The notes under the pieces: generated by a model
Database searches by the model: none
The model's input: only the letters and a program-made list of their open reading frames with translations
Told to the model about the DNA's origin: nothing
Translations under genes and position numbers: made by a program
Source of the DNA: Pseudazoarcus pumilus
GTDB taxonomy: Bacteria > Pseudomonadota > Gammaproteobacteria > Burkholderiales > Rhodocyclaceae
Assembly: GCF_002872475.1 (NCBI RefSeq)
Contig: NZ_CP025682.1
Location: 2,046,001-2,110,000, forward strand
DNA: 64,000 nt
Direction of reading: 5' to 3'
Shown: positions 1 to 8,475 of the stretch, piece by piece
How positions within the stretch are numbered: the stretch's first letter is position 1
Layout of the letters: every line of letters begins with the position of its first letter

Positions 1-163
1 TGCCAGGCACCAGCGGCTGCGTGACGAAGGTCAGCGCGACGGCGAACATCACGTGCACGGGCACGGCCGCGATGAGATTCATCGGCGTACCCCAGGCCAT
101 CCAGATCTGGAATACCGACCAACCGAGCGCAATCAGCGCCGCCGGATTCAGGAATGACTTCAT
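1..163 (-). CDS. TRAP-type transporter permease, N-terminal fragment
   Basis: Only the first 54 codons lie in the window; the rest runs off the left edge. The ATG at 163 is preceded by a GGAG ribosome site. The visible protein is hydrophobic, with two likely membrane helices, and resembles the start of the fused 4TM/12TM permease of TRAP (TAXI-type) transporters, which import organic acids using a periplasmic binding protein. It is transcribed away from the ubiD-family gene at 509 and shares a control region with it, so a role in uptake of the cluster's substrate is plausible. The family call rests on a short stretch and is moderate. Confidence 0.55.
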   Translation of the reverse strand, partial: MKSFLNPAALIALGWSVFQIWMAWGTPMNLIAAVPVHVMFAVALTFVTQPLVPG

Positions 164-353
164 CGACTCCTCTTTGCGGACGAGCTTGCCGCTCAGGACA
201 ATCGTGGACGCGCCACCATCAGGACCTCTTCAGCCGGCAGGCTAGCGCCCGGAACGCGCCGGCGCTTACCCTGGAATCCGAATGTTCGCCCTACCCCTGC
301 GCAAGCCCGGACGATCCTCAAGCGTAATTTATGCGCAGCGTCGGCCGCGCGCG

Positions 354-391
354 TTACCGGTGGATCGCGCCAATTACCAATGAGTCTGATT
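354..391 (+). promoter_or_regulatory. Candidate AraC-type operator, copy 1
   Basis: Two TTACC half-sites start 20 bp apart (354 and 374). The second is followed by AAT and then GAGTCTGAT. This matches the copies at 452-413 and 11554-11591 in half-site, spacing and the GAGTC extension. Direct repeats at about two helical turns are typical of AraC/XylS-family sites. Confidence 0.6.
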
Positions 392-412
392 GTGCGGGGC
401 GTCCCGTACAGC

Positions 413-452
413 GCGATCCGACTCCAGGGTAAACACCGGGATCGCAGGGTAA
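413..452 (-). promoter_or_regulatory. Candidate AraC-type operator, copy 2
   Basis: On the minus strand, TTACC occurs at 452-448 and again at 432-428, 20 bp apart. The second is followed by CTG and GAGTCGGATC. It lies 57 bp upstream of the ATG at 509, close to the expected promoter of the ubiD-like gene. Confidence 0.6.
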
Positions 453-508
453 GCGCACGCGTGGCACGGCGACGTATATTCGGCTAAACACGCTCACGGG
501 GGAGCTCC

Positions 509-1963
509 ATGACTACCGATCCGACACCGTGGCGCGATCTGCGCGCCTGGCTGCGTCACCTTGCCGCGACCGACCGCCTGGCCGCGATCCGCAAGCCGGT
601 CTCGCTCGAACACGAACTGGCCGCCATCGCCAAGCGACTCGACGGACGGCAGGCCGCACTGTTTCTGGCGCCGGGCGATCATGCCATGCCGGTGGTGTCG
701 GGCTTCATGTCACGGCGCGAATGGATTGCCGAGGCCATGGGCGTGGCGGGCAGTGAATTGCTCGCACGCTTTCGCCATGCTGCCGACAACCCCTTGCCGT
801 GGCGGGAAGTCGACAGCGCGGCGGCGCCGTGCAGGCAGGTCGTGCACGATTTTCGCAACGGCGGGCTCGACATCCTCGATCTGCTGCCGATCCCTACGCA
901 CAGCGAACACGACTACGGCCCCTACATCTCGGCCGGTCTGGTGATCGCGCGCAATCCGCGCACCGGCGTGCAGAACGTGTCGATCAACCGCATCCAGATC
1001 AGCGGACCGGACCGGCTCGGCATCCTGATCCTGCCGCGGCACCTGTTTGCCTTCTTCCAGACGGCCGAAGCGGCCGGCGACGCTCTGGAGGTCGCCATCG
1101 CGATCGGCGTCGACCCGCTCACGGCGCTGTCCTCGCAGGCCATCGCCCCGCTCGACTTCGACGAACTCGAGATCGCCGGCGCGCTGCATGGCCAGCCGCT
1201 GCCGGTGGCCAAGTGCGTCACCAACGAGGTGCGCGTACCGGCCGAGGCCGAGATCGTCATCGAAGGCCGCCTGCTGCCCGGCGAGCGCAGCCCGGAAGGC
1301 CCCTTCGGCGAGTTTCCCAAGTACTACAGCGCGCGCGAAGAGCGCGAGGTCATCGCCATCGACGCCGTCACGCACCGCCACGACCCGATCTTCCACACCA
1401 TCATCCCGGCCGAGATGGAGCACCTGTTGCTTGGCGCCATCCCGCGCGAGGCCACGCTGCTGGCCCATCTGCAGCGCAGCTTCCCGAACGTGACCGACGT
1501 GCATCTGTCGATCGGCGGCGTGGGGCGCTATCACCTCTTCGTGCAGATGAAGAAGAACCGCGAGGGCCAGGCCAAGAACGTCATCCTCGGCGCCTTCGGC
1601 GGCCACTATGACCTCAAGCAGGTGATCGTGGTCGACGACGACGTCGACGTGCACAACCCGCTCGAAGTCGAATGGGCGGTCGCCACGCGATTCCAGGCCG
1701 ACCGCGACCTGGTCGTCGTGGCCGGCGCCCAGGGCTCGGCACTCGATCCGTCCACTACGGTCGCGTTCGATGGCAACAAGCCGCCGCCCCACTGGCAGGG
1801 CTTCGGCGCCAAGATGGGACTGGATGCGACCAAGCCACTGACCTCGTCCGAGCACGTGTTCACACGCGTGCGCATCCCCGGCGAGTTCGAGGTCGACCTC
1901 GACGAAGTCGTCTCGGCCACCGGCACCGACGCGCTGACCGGCACGCCACTGGCCGAGCGATGA
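509..1963 (+). CDS. UbiD-family prenyl-FMN-dependent decarboxylase
   Basis: A 484-residue protein of the UbiD family, which reversibly decarboxylates aromatic or unsaturated acids using prenylated FMN. The likely catalytic Arg-Glu-Glu triad is R161, E263 and E268; the two glutamates lie five apart in SPEGPFGEF, as in Fdc1/UbiD. The ATG at 509 follows a strong GGGGGAG site. The gene overlaps the aldehyde dehydrogenase by ATGA, so the two are translationally coupled. A UbiX flavin prenyltransferase at the far end of the cluster would provide the cofactor. Because the cluster also encodes an acyl-CoA ligase and a molybdenum hydroxylase, this is more likely a catabolic decarboxylase than the ubiquinone enzyme. 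The substrate is unknown. Confidence 0.88.
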   Translation: MTTDPTPWRDLRAWLRHLAATDRLAAIRKPVSLEHELAAIAKRLDGRQAALFLAPGDHAMPVVSGFMSRREWIAEAMGVAGSELLARFRHAADNPLPWREVDSAAAPCRQVVHDFRNGGLDILDLLPIPTHSEHDYGPYISAGLVIARNPRTGVQNVSINRIQISGPDRLGILILPRHLFAFFQTAEAAGDALEVAIAIGVDPLTALSSQAIAPLDFDELEIAGALHGQPLPVAKCVTNEVRVPAEAEIVIEGRLLPGERSPEGPFGEFPKYYSAREEREVIAIDAVTHRHDPIFHTIIPAEMEHLLLGAIPREATLLAHLQRSFPNVTDVHLSIGGVGRYHLFVQMKKNREGQAKNVILGAFGGHYDLKQVIVVDDDVDVHNPLEVEWAVATRFQADRDLVVVAGAQGSALDPSTTVAFDGNKPPPHWQGFGAKMGLDATKPLTSSEHVFTRVRIPGEFEVDLDEVVSATGTDALTGTPLAER

Positions 1964-3420
1964 TCAGCGAGGCGCTCAACCACATCGACGGCCACTGGCA
2001 GGCGGCATCCGCGGGACGATTCGCCGACGCCCGCGACCCCGCGCGCGCCACCCTCATCGGCCGCTTCGCCGATTCAGACAAGACCGACGCCGAGGCTGCC
2101 ATCGCCGCCGCCCGACGCGCCTTCGAGCGACCGGACTGGGCGCAGGCCCCGCGCCTGCGTCAAGCCGTTCTGCTGGCCTGGGCCGACCGGCTGGAGGCAC
2201 GCACGGACGCGCTCGCGCGACTGCTGACGTTGGAGAACGGCAAGGTACTGGCGCAGTCACGCGGCGAGATCGCCGGCGCGATCTCCGAAGTACGTTATTA
2301 CGCGGGTCTGGCGCGTCACCTGCCCGGACACGTACTGGAAGTCGAACCCGGCGCGTACTCGACCCTGTTGCGCGAACCGGCCGGCGTGGCCGGCATCATC
2401 GTGCCGTGGAACGCGCCGGTGGTGCTGCTGGTGCGCTCGCTCGCGCCGGCGCTGGCCTGCGGCTGTACCGCGGTAGTCAAGCCCGCGCCGCAGACCGCGC
2501 TGATCACCGCCGCCATCGTGGCCGAACTGACGGCCGTCGACACGTTGCCGCCCGGCGTCATGAATCTCGTCAGCGAAACGGGGCATGCGGTCGCGCAGAC
2601 CCTGGTCGCATCACCCGAAGTCGACGTACTCAGCTTCACCGGCTCGAACGCGGTCGGCCAGCGCATCATGGCCGACGCCGCACCGACGATGAAGAAGCTC
2701 TCGCTCGAGTTGGGCGGAAAATCCGCCTGTCTGGTCTTCGAGGATGCCGACATCCTCGATGTCGCGCCGAAACTGGCCGCCGCGGCGACCATCATTTCCG
2801 GCCAGCAGTGCACGGCGGCACGGCGCGTGCTGGTGCACGCGGCACGTCTCGGCGAGATGAAGGTCGCGCTGGGTAGCGCATTGCGTTCGCTGCGCATCGC
2901 GCCGGGCGAGAGCGAGGGCGCGCACATCGGTCCGCTCATCGACGCGGCCGCGCATGCCCATGTAGGCGAGCGCGTCGCCGCTGCGCTCGATGCGGCCGAC
3001 GAAGTGCTGCTGTCCGGCGGGCGTCCCGCCGACGCGCCGGCGACGGGTCACTTCATGGCGCCGTCGCTGGTCTTCCACCGCGACACCTCGGCCTTCTTCG
3101 TGCAGGACGAGATCTTCGGCCCCTTTCTTGTGCTGGAGAGCTTCGAAGACGAGCGCGACGCGGTCGCGCGCGCCAACCACAGCGAGTTCGGCCTGTCGGC
3201 CAGTGTATGGACGCACGACGGCGCGCGTGCGATGCGCGTGGCCCGCGCGCTGCGCAACGGCACGGTGTGGATCAACGACCACAACAAGCTCTTCGCCGAG
3301 GCCGAAACGGGCGGTTACCGTCGCAGCGGCCTGGGGCGGCTGCACGGCTACGACGCCATCCACGACTTCACCGAGGTGAAGCACATCTATCAGAACGTCG
3401 GGGTCGTGCCCACAGCCTGA
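1960..3420 (+). CDS. NAD(P)-dependent aldehyde dehydrogenase
   Basis: A 486-residue aldehyde dehydrogenase that oxidises an aldehyde to a carboxylic acid. The expected residues are present: N151 in PWNAP, general-base E250 in LELGGKS and nucleophile C284 in GQQC. The start ATG at 1960 overlaps the upstream stop by four bases. A longer upstream reading frame exists but would run through the ubiD-like gene in another frame. Its partnership with the decarboxylase suggests that an aldehyde intermediate or substrate enters the same pathway. Aldehyde specificity cannot be told from the sequence. Confidence 0.9.
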   Translation: MISEALNHIDGHWQAASAGRFADARDPARATLIGRFADSDKTDAEAAIAAARRAFERPDWAQAPRLRQAVLLAWADRLEARTDALARLLTLENGKVLAQSRGEIAGAISEVRYYAGLARHLPGHVLEVEPGAYSTLLREPAGVAGIIVPWNAPVVLLVRSLAPALACGCTAVVKPAPQTALITAAIVAELTAVDTLPPGVMNLVSETGHAVAQTLVASPEVDVLSFTGSNAVGQRIMADAAPTMKKLSLELGGKSACLVFEDADILDVAPKLAAAATIISGQQCTAARRVLVHAARLGEMKVALGSALRSLRIAPGESEGAHIGPLIDAAAHAHVGERVAAALDAADEVLLSGGRPADAPATGHFMAPSLVFHRDTSAFFVQDEIFGPFLVLESFEDERDAVARANHSEFGLSASVWTHDGARAMRVARALRNGTVWINDHNKLFAEAETGGYRRSGLGRLHGYDAIHDFTEVKHIYQNVGVVPTA

Positions 3421-3490
3421 CCACAGCCGCCATGAACACGCTGTTTACCCCATTCAGGAAACGCTGATTCGATGAATACGCGGGTTTCAG

Positions 3491-3575
3491 AGCGTAGGGC
3501 GCCAATAAGCGAAGCGCATTGCGCCGTATTGGCCATCCATACGGCGGATTACGCTCCGCTGATCCGCCCTACGCC
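3491..3575. repeat. Imperfect palindromic intergenic repeat
   Basis: A left arm starting GTAGGGCGCCAATAAGCGAA and a right arm ending GCTGATCCGCCCTAC form an imperfect inverted repeat of about 36 bp per arm around a TGGCCATCC centre. A related shorter GTAGGCGGG...CCGACCTAC piece follows at about 3581-3630. It resembles the dispersed GTAGGGCGGAT-type REP/MITE repeats common in proteobacterial intergenic DNA. It sits between the convergent aldehyde dehydrogenase and xdhC-like genes and may act as a bidirectional terminator. Confidence 0.6.
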
Positions 3576-3625
3576 ATTGTCGTAGGCGGGATGGGCGAAG
3601 CGAATTCCGACACACTCCGCCCGAC

Positions 3626-4738
3626 CTACGAAGCCACCGTGCGTGCGCGGCGCACACTGCCGGTGGCCGCCTCGGCACGGCCGGCGAAATGCGCGCGGAT
3701 CTCGGCGACGATGGCCAGCGCGATCTCCTCGGGGTTGTCGGCGCCGATGTCCAGCCCCACCGGGTAATGCAGACCATCGGTGTACAGCGGTGCGCCGCCC
3801 GCGTCACGGATCTCGCACAGCATGCGCTCGGTGCGCTCCATCGGGCCGAGTTGGCCGACATAGGACCGCGGGGTGGCGAGCAGGCGCGCGAGCAGTGCGC
3901 GGTCCTGCTCGATGCTGTGCGTCATCACCACCACCGCCGCCTGGGGCGTCACGCCGCACTGCTCCAGCGTCGTGTCGGGACCCATCGAGGTGACGCGATC
4001 GGCCGCGGGGAAACGCGCGCGACGTGCGTACTGCGCGCGAGCGTCGGCGACCGACACGTGCCAGCCCAGCGCCTTGGCGAAGGAGACCAGCGGCACCGCG
4101 TCGTGACCGGCGCCGAACACCACCAGACGCTGCGGTGGCATCATCCGCTCGCAGGCCACCTCCACGCTGCCCGCGCCACAGGCCAGGCGTCGGTAGCGCG
4201 GCCAACGGCCGTCCTCACGCAGCATGGCGGCCATCCGATCCGCCAGCGCAGGATCTTCCACGCGCGATGCGAGCGTGCCGTCGGGCATCAAGAGCAGCCG
4301 CTCGCCCACCTGCGCGCCGCCGCCCGCGTCGGCGGCGATCACGACCGCCGTGGCCGCCGGGCGCATGGTCTCGCGCACCGCGCACAGCGCGTCGAACGCC
4401 TCGCGCGCATGGTGCGCACCGACGCGCTCGAGCAGGACGTGCACCTCGCCGTTGCAGCCCAGACCGAAGGACCATTGCGCGTCCTCGTCCGCGCGCGTGT
4501 CAAAGCGGCACAGCACGGCACCCTCTTCCGTCAGCCACCACGCGCGTTCGACAAGATGGCGCTCGAGGCAGCCGCCGCTGACCGTGCCGATGTTGCGCCC
4601 GTCGGACGTGATCAGCATGCGTGCGCCGGGCTTGCGGTAGGACGAGCCGGCGATGCGCACGACGGTGGCCAGCACCGCCTCGTCGCCGGCATCCAGCGCA
4701 CGCTTCCAGGCATCGAGGATGAGCGGGACTTCCTTCAT
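3626..4738 (-). CDS. XdhC-family molybdenum-enzyme maturation protein
   Basis: A 370-residue XdhC/CoxI-family protein. Members bind molybdenum cofactor and insert its sulfurated form into xanthine-dehydrogenase-type hydroxylases. The N-terminal domain (GSSYRKPGARM, GTVSGGCLE) is followed by a C-terminal Rossmann domain (VVFGAGHDAVPLV near residues 225-240). It is the last gene of the operon starting at 11477, nine bases after the enoyl-CoA hydratase stop, so it probably serves the hydroxylase encoded upstream. The 3' end abuts the palindromic repeat. Confidence 0.88.
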   Translation of the reverse strand: MKEVPLILDAWKRALDAGDEAVLATVVRIAGSSYRKPGARMLITSDGRNIGTVSGGCLERHLVERAWWLTEEGAVLCRFDTRADEDAQWSFGLGCNGEVHVLLERVGAHHAREAFDALCAVRETMRPAATAVVIAADAGGGAQVGERLLLMPDGTLASRVEDPALADRMAAMLREDGRWPRYRRLACGAGSVEVACERMMPPQRLVVFGAGHDAVPLVSFAKALGWHVSVADARAQYARRARFPAADRVTSMGPDTTLEQCGVTPQAAVVVMTHSIEQDRALLARLLATPRSYVGQLGPMERTERMLCEIRDAGGAPLYTDGLHYPVGLDIGADNPEEIALAIVAEIRAHFAGRAEAATGSVRRARTVAS

Positions 4739-4747
4739 GACAACGCT

Positions 4748-5554
4748 TCAGCGTCCGGTGAACTTCGGCTTGCGTTTGGCGTGGAAGGCCTCGACGCCCT
4801 CTCGGAAGTCATCCGAGGTGCGCAGGCGGCTGTAGCAGTGACCCTCAAGTTCGATCGCGATGGCCAGCGGTGCGTCCTCGGTGTCGTTGAGCAGCTTCTT
4901 TGCGGTGCGCTGCGCGATCGGCGAGAAACCACGCAACTCGTCGACCAGCGCATCGGTGGCGGCCTCGAGCTGGCGATCGGGCACACAGTCCACGGCAATA
5001 CCCCAGTCGAGCGCCTGCTGACCCGAGATGCGGCGCGAGCGCATCACGATGTCCTTGGTGCGACCGATGCCGACCATCTTCTGCAGCCGCGCCGAGCCGC
5101 CCGAGCCGGGAATCTGCCCGAGGCGCTGCTCGGGCAACGCGTAGAGCGTGGTGTCGGTGGCGATGCGGAAGTCGCAGGCCAGCGACAGCTCGAAGCCGAC
5201 GCCAAAGCAGTAACCGCGGTTGGCCGCGATCACCGGCTTCTCGGCACGCGCCGGCGCGGCGATGTTCCAGGCCAGCTTGGACACGTGTTCGGGTTCGGCC
5301 TCGAGAAAGCCCTTGATGTCGCCGCCGCTGGAAAAATGCTCGCCCACCGAGCGCAACACGATCACGCGCACGCGCTCGTCGACGTCGAGCGCCTCGAAGA
5401 TCAGACGCAGCTGGTCGCGCTGGGCCATGCTGACGATGTTGAAGGGCGGACGGTCGAGGATGATGTCGGCGCGCTCGCGCTCGGCGTCGATGGCGACACG
5501 GAAGCCATCGAGTTCGTCGAGCAGATGATGGGCAGGATGGTCGAGTCGGGACAT
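4748..5554 (-). CDS. Enoyl-CoA hydratase/isomerase family protein
   Basis: A 268-residue crotonase-fold protein. It has the oxyanion-hole segments HFSSGGDIKGF and GYCFGVGFEL and both glutamates usual in hydratases (GFELSLACDF and LPEQRLGQIPG). The ATG at 5554 is chosen because AGGAA lies eight bases upstream; a TTG at 5581 is also in frame but lacks a good site. It follows the acyl-CoA ligase in one operon, so it probably hydrates or isomerises the CoA thioester that the ligase makes. The exact reaction is not known. Confidence 0.85.
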   Translation of the reverse strand: MSRLDHPAHHLLDELDGFRVAIDAERERADIILDRPPFNIVSMAQRDQLRLIFEALDVDERVRVIVLRSVGEHFSSGGDIKGFLEAEPEHVSKLAWNIAAPARAEKPVIAANRGYCFGVGFELSLACDFRIATDTTLYALPEQRLGQIPGSGGSARLQKMVGIGRTKDIVMRSRRISGQQALDWGIAVDCVPDRQLEAATDALVDELRGFSPIAQRTAKKLLNDTEDAPLAIAIELEGHCYSRLRTSDDFREGVEAFHAKRKPKFTGR

Positions 5555-5577
5555 GGCGATGGTTCCTGTGAATGGGT

Positions 5578-7128
5578 TCAAAGGGATTCGGAAGCGGTCT
5601 CGGCCTCGTACTCGCCGGCAACGAGCTTGCGGCGCAGGATCTTCCCGACCGGCGACTTGGGTACCTCGGCGACGAAGACGTATTCGCGCGGGCGCTTGAA
5701 GTTGGCCAGATCGGTCGAGCGGCAGTACGCGTCGAGCGCGTCGGCATCGACCGCCGTGCCGGAACGGCGGCGCACGAAGGCCACCACGCGCTGACCCCAG
5801 CGTTCATCCTCGAGCCCCGCCACGGCGACCTCGTCCACGTCCGGGTGCAGCGACAGCACCGATTCGATGTCCACGGGCGAGATGTTCTCGCCGCCGCTGA
5901 TGATCATGTCGTCGACGCGCCCGGTCACGAACAGCTCGCCACGCTCATCGAAATAGCCGGTGTCGCCGGTGAAGTACCAGCCGCCGCGCAGGGCCTTGGC
6001 GTCGGCATCGGCACGCTTCCAGTAGCCGTCGAAGGCCTCGTCGCCTGCGAGATCGGCGATGATCTGCCCTTCCTCGCCAACCGCCGCGATCCCGTCGGGG
6101 CCTTCGGCGTCCAGGCGCACGACGCGCAGCCGCGCGTTGATGCCGGCACGCCCGGCGCTGCCCGGACGCGCACGTGCATCCTGGTTGATCGAAAAGGTAT
6201 AGACCTCGGAACTGCCGTAGTGGTTGACGAACAGTTCCGGCCGGAAGGCCTGCTCGAGTCGCAGCAGAAGCCCGTCGGGCATCGGTGCGCCGGCGAAGCC
6301 GAGCTTGCGCACGCTGGAGATGTCACGCGTGGCGAAGTCTGCATGGGCCAGCAGGTCATGATAGAGGGTCGGCACCAGGTACAGATTGGTCACGCCCTCG
6401 GCCTCGATCAGCGACAGCGCACGTGCCGCGTCGAAGCGCGGCATGCACACGAACACCCCGTCGATGAGCGCCATCGCGAGCAGCGAGCGCACGCCCATGG
6501 TGTGATACAGGGGCATCACGCCGAGCGTGCGCTCGCCGCTGCGGTACAGGTTCTGCGCCACATGGGCGAGCGCGGCGGCGCGCTCGTGGCGATGGCGGCG
6601 CGGCACGCCCTTGGGCTTGCCGGTGGTGCCCGAGGTGTAGAGCATCAGCGACACGTCGTCGGCACCCGCGCCCGGCCCACCGGTCAGCGCCGGACCGTCG
6701 TACAGCGACGCGAAGGCGACCGTGGCGACATCGCCGACGCCCTCACCCACGCCGATGCGCACGCAGCCCTGCGCGGTCTGCGAGCCGGCCACGGCCTCGG
6801 CCGCGACGGCCTCGAACACCAGCACGCGCGCGCCCGAGTCCGCCAGACAGTACTCCACCTCGTCGGGTTTGGCGCGCCAGTTCAGCGGCGTGATGATGAC
6901 GCCGAGAAACTGGCAGGCCCAGTGCAGCGTCGCCATCTCGACCCGGTTCTGCAGGATTGCCAGCAGATGGTCGCCGTGGCGCAGGCCCAGGCGTTCCAGA
7001 CCGCCGGCCACTGCGAGGATGCGCTCGCCCCAATCGCCGTAGGTCAGGCGCGTATTGCCGTCGACGACGGCCAGCGCCTGCGGGCTGCGTTCCACGCTTT
7101 GCAGGAAGGTGCGACCGAGATCAAGCAT
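5578..7128 (-). CDS. AMP-forming acyl-CoA (aryl-CoA) ligase
   Basis: A 516-residue ANL-superfamily enzyme that activates a carboxylic acid with ATP and joins it to coenzyme A. Visible motifs are the P-loop YTSGTTGKPKG, A5 motif NHYGSSEVYT, A7 WYFTGDTGYFD, A8 hinge GRVDDMIISGGENISP and the C-terminal A10 lysine in PKSPVGKILRRKL. The gene overlaps the 2Fe-2S subunit by eight bases. Position in the cluster and general similarity suggest an aromatic or alicyclic acid substrate such as a benzoate derivative, but that is inference. Confidence 0.88.
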   Translation of the reverse strand: MLDLGRTFLQSVERSPQALAVVDGNTRLTYGDWGERILAVAGGLERLGLRHGDHLLAILQNRVEMATLHWACQFLGVIITPLNWRAKPDEVEYCLADSGARVLVFEAVAAEAVAGSQTAQGCVRIGVGEGVGDVATVAFASLYDGPALTGGPGAGADDVSLMLYTSGTTGKPKGVPRRHRHERAAALAHVAQNLYRSGERTLGVMPLYHTMGVRSLLAMALIDGVFVCMPRFDAARALSLIEAEGVTNLYLVPTLYHDLLAHADFATRDISSVRKLGFAGAPMPDGLLLRLEQAFRPELFVNHYGSSEVYTFSINQDARARPGSAGRAGINARLRVVRLDAEGPDGIAAVGEEGQIIADLAGDEAFDGYWKRADADAKALRGGWYFTGDTGYFDERGELFVTGRVDDMIISGGENISPVDIESVLSLHPDVDEVAVAGLEDERWGQRVVAFVRRRSGTAVDADALDAYCRSTDLANFKRPREYVFVAEVPKSPVGKILRRKLVAGEYEAETASESL

Positions 7129-7639
7129 CGCGGGTCTCCTCGTCTGTTTGTCGACGTGCCGCGGCGACTTCGAGCACCGCAGCGACGATGGGGGTGTATC
7201 CGGTGCAACGGCACAGATGGCCGGAGAGCATCTCGCGCACGGCGCCCTCGTCCGGCTGTGTCACGCGGCGCAGGAAGTCCGCGCACGACATCAGGATGCC
7301 GGCCGTGCAGAAACCACACTGCAGCGCGTGATGGCGGCGGAAGGCCTGTTGCAGTTCGTCGAGCGTGCCGTCGGCTGCGGCCAGTCCCTCGACGGTGTCG
7401 ACGCGCAGCCCCTCGGCCTGCACGGCCAGCGTCAGGCAGGCACGCACGGCCACGCCGTCGATGCGCACCGTGCACGCGCCGCATACGCCATGCTCACAGC
7501 CCACATGGGTACCGGTCGCACCCAGGCCATTCCGCAGGAAGTCCGACAGCAGGGTGCGCGGCTCGGCCAATGCCGAGCATTCGCGCCCATTGAGCACCAA
7601 GGTGACCGGCTCGCGGCTTCCGGCGTCGATTCGCTTCAT
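7121..7639 (-). CDS. Molybdenum hydroxylase, 2Fe-2S small subunit
   Basis: A 172-residue small subunit of a xanthine-dehydrogenase-family hydroxylase. The N-terminal plant-type ferredoxin domain has C48, C53, C56 and C68; the C-terminal helical domain holds the second cluster with C108, C111, C143 and C145. These pass electrons from the molybdenum site toward FAD. The ATG at 7639 overlaps the end of the FAD-subunit gene by four bases. A longer frame to 7885 has no extra homology and is not used. Confidence 0.92.
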   Translation of the reverse strand: MKRIDAGSREPVTLVLNGRECSALAEPRTLLSDFLRNGLGATGTHVGCEHGVCGACTVRIDGVAVRACLTLAVQAEGLRVDTVEGLAAADGTLDELQQAFRRHHALQCGFCTAGILMSCADFLRRVTQPDEGAVREMLSGHLCRCTGYTPIVAAVLEVAAARRQTDEETRDA

Positions 7640-8475
7640 TCCTGTTCTCCCGCACGGAGCGCCTCGGCCGCCGCGATCACGCGCGGTGCGAGACGACGCA
7701 CCAGATGACGGCGATAGGCCGCGCTCGCGTGCGCGTCGTCCTGCGCCTGCAGACTCCAGGCGAAATCGTTGATGGCGTCGGCCAACGCGTCGCCTTCGAG
7801 CCGTTCCCACTCGACCACGCAGGGCCGGTCGGCCACCCCTCCGACGGCCAGCCGCAGTCGCTCGGCCGTGACCTCGGCCGCGCACGCGACGATGGCGAAG
7901 TCGCCGTGGCGCATCGCAAACTCGTCGAAGGCGTAGCCGGCGCCCTCGCGCGCGAGCGGAAAGCGCACCGCTTCCACCAGTTCATCGTCGCGCCGCGCAG
8001 TGGTGAGCATGCCGCGGAAGAAGTCCGCGGCCGCAAGCACGCGTCGGCGCTTGCGCGAGCGCAGCACCACTTCGCCGCCGAGCAGCGCCAGACACAGCGG
8101 CAGCTCGGCGCTCGGATCGGCATGCGCGACCGAGCCGCAGACCGTGCCGCGATTGCGCACCTGGAAATGCGAGATGTGCGGGAAGGCCTGCGCCAGCAAG
8201 GGCACCTCTGTGGCCAGATGCGCGCGCCACTCGACCGCCGCCTGCGTGGCCGCGGCGCCGATGGTGAGCATGCCGTTGTCGCTGCGCACGTGATCGAGCG
8301 GCGCGCAGCGCGAGATGTCGAGCAGCACGCGCGGCTGGGCCAGACGCATGTTGAGCACCGCCATCAGCGATTGCCCGCCCGCGAGGATGCGTGCGTCGCC
8401 ACCGTATTCGGCGAGCAGCGCGCAGGCCTCCTCGACGGCGTCGATGCGCACCCAGTCGAAGGCCGCCGGCTTCAT
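7636..8475 (-). CDS. Molybdenum hydroxylase, FAD-binding medium subunit
   Basis: A 279-residue CoxM/CutM-type FAD subunit. The FAD-binding motifs are LAGGQSLMAVLNMRLA near residues 31-46 and RNRGTVCGSVAHADPSAE near 108-125. It shuttles electrons between the iron-sulfur subunit and the acceptor. It overlaps the large subunit upstream by ATGA at 8472-8475 and the small subunit downstream by four bases, so all three are translationally coupled. Confidence 0.92.
   Translation of the reverse strand: MKPAAFDWVRIDAVEEACALLAEYGGDARILAGGQSLMAVLNMRLAQPRVLLDISRCAPLDHVRSDNGMLTIGAAATQAAVEWRAHLATEVPLLAQAFPHISHFQVRNRGTVCGSVAHADPSAELPLCLALLGGEVVLRSRKRRRVLAAADFFRGMLTTARRDDELVEAVRFPLAREGAGYAFDEFAMRHGDFAIVACAAEVTAERLRLAVGGVADRPCVVEWERLEGDALADAINDFAWSLQAQDDAHASAAYRRHLVRRLAPRVIAAAEALRAGEQE

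Larger units (their letters stand above)
164..508. promoter_or_regulatory. Divergent control region between TRAP permease and ubiD-like gene
   Basis: A 345-bp region without a gene. It contains two complete copies of a direct-repeat operator (plus strand 354-391, minus strand 452-413) and a single half-site on the plus strand at 266-283. A TATATT -10-like box for the ubiD-like gene lies at 475-480 and its ribosome site GGGGGAG at 498-504. The same operator occurs upstream of the molybdenum hydroxylase operon at 11554-11591. The binding protein is inferred to be the AraC regulator at 11603-12472. Confidence 0.6.

Noticed and set aside
3689-5794. A 701-residue open frame on the plus strand
   Set aside because: Antisense to xdhC-like and enoyl-CoA hydratase genes; composition of a shadow frame.
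5572-7593. A 673-residue open frame on the plus strand
   Set aside because: Antisense to the acyl-CoA ligase and 2Fe-2S subunit, with no recognisable domain.
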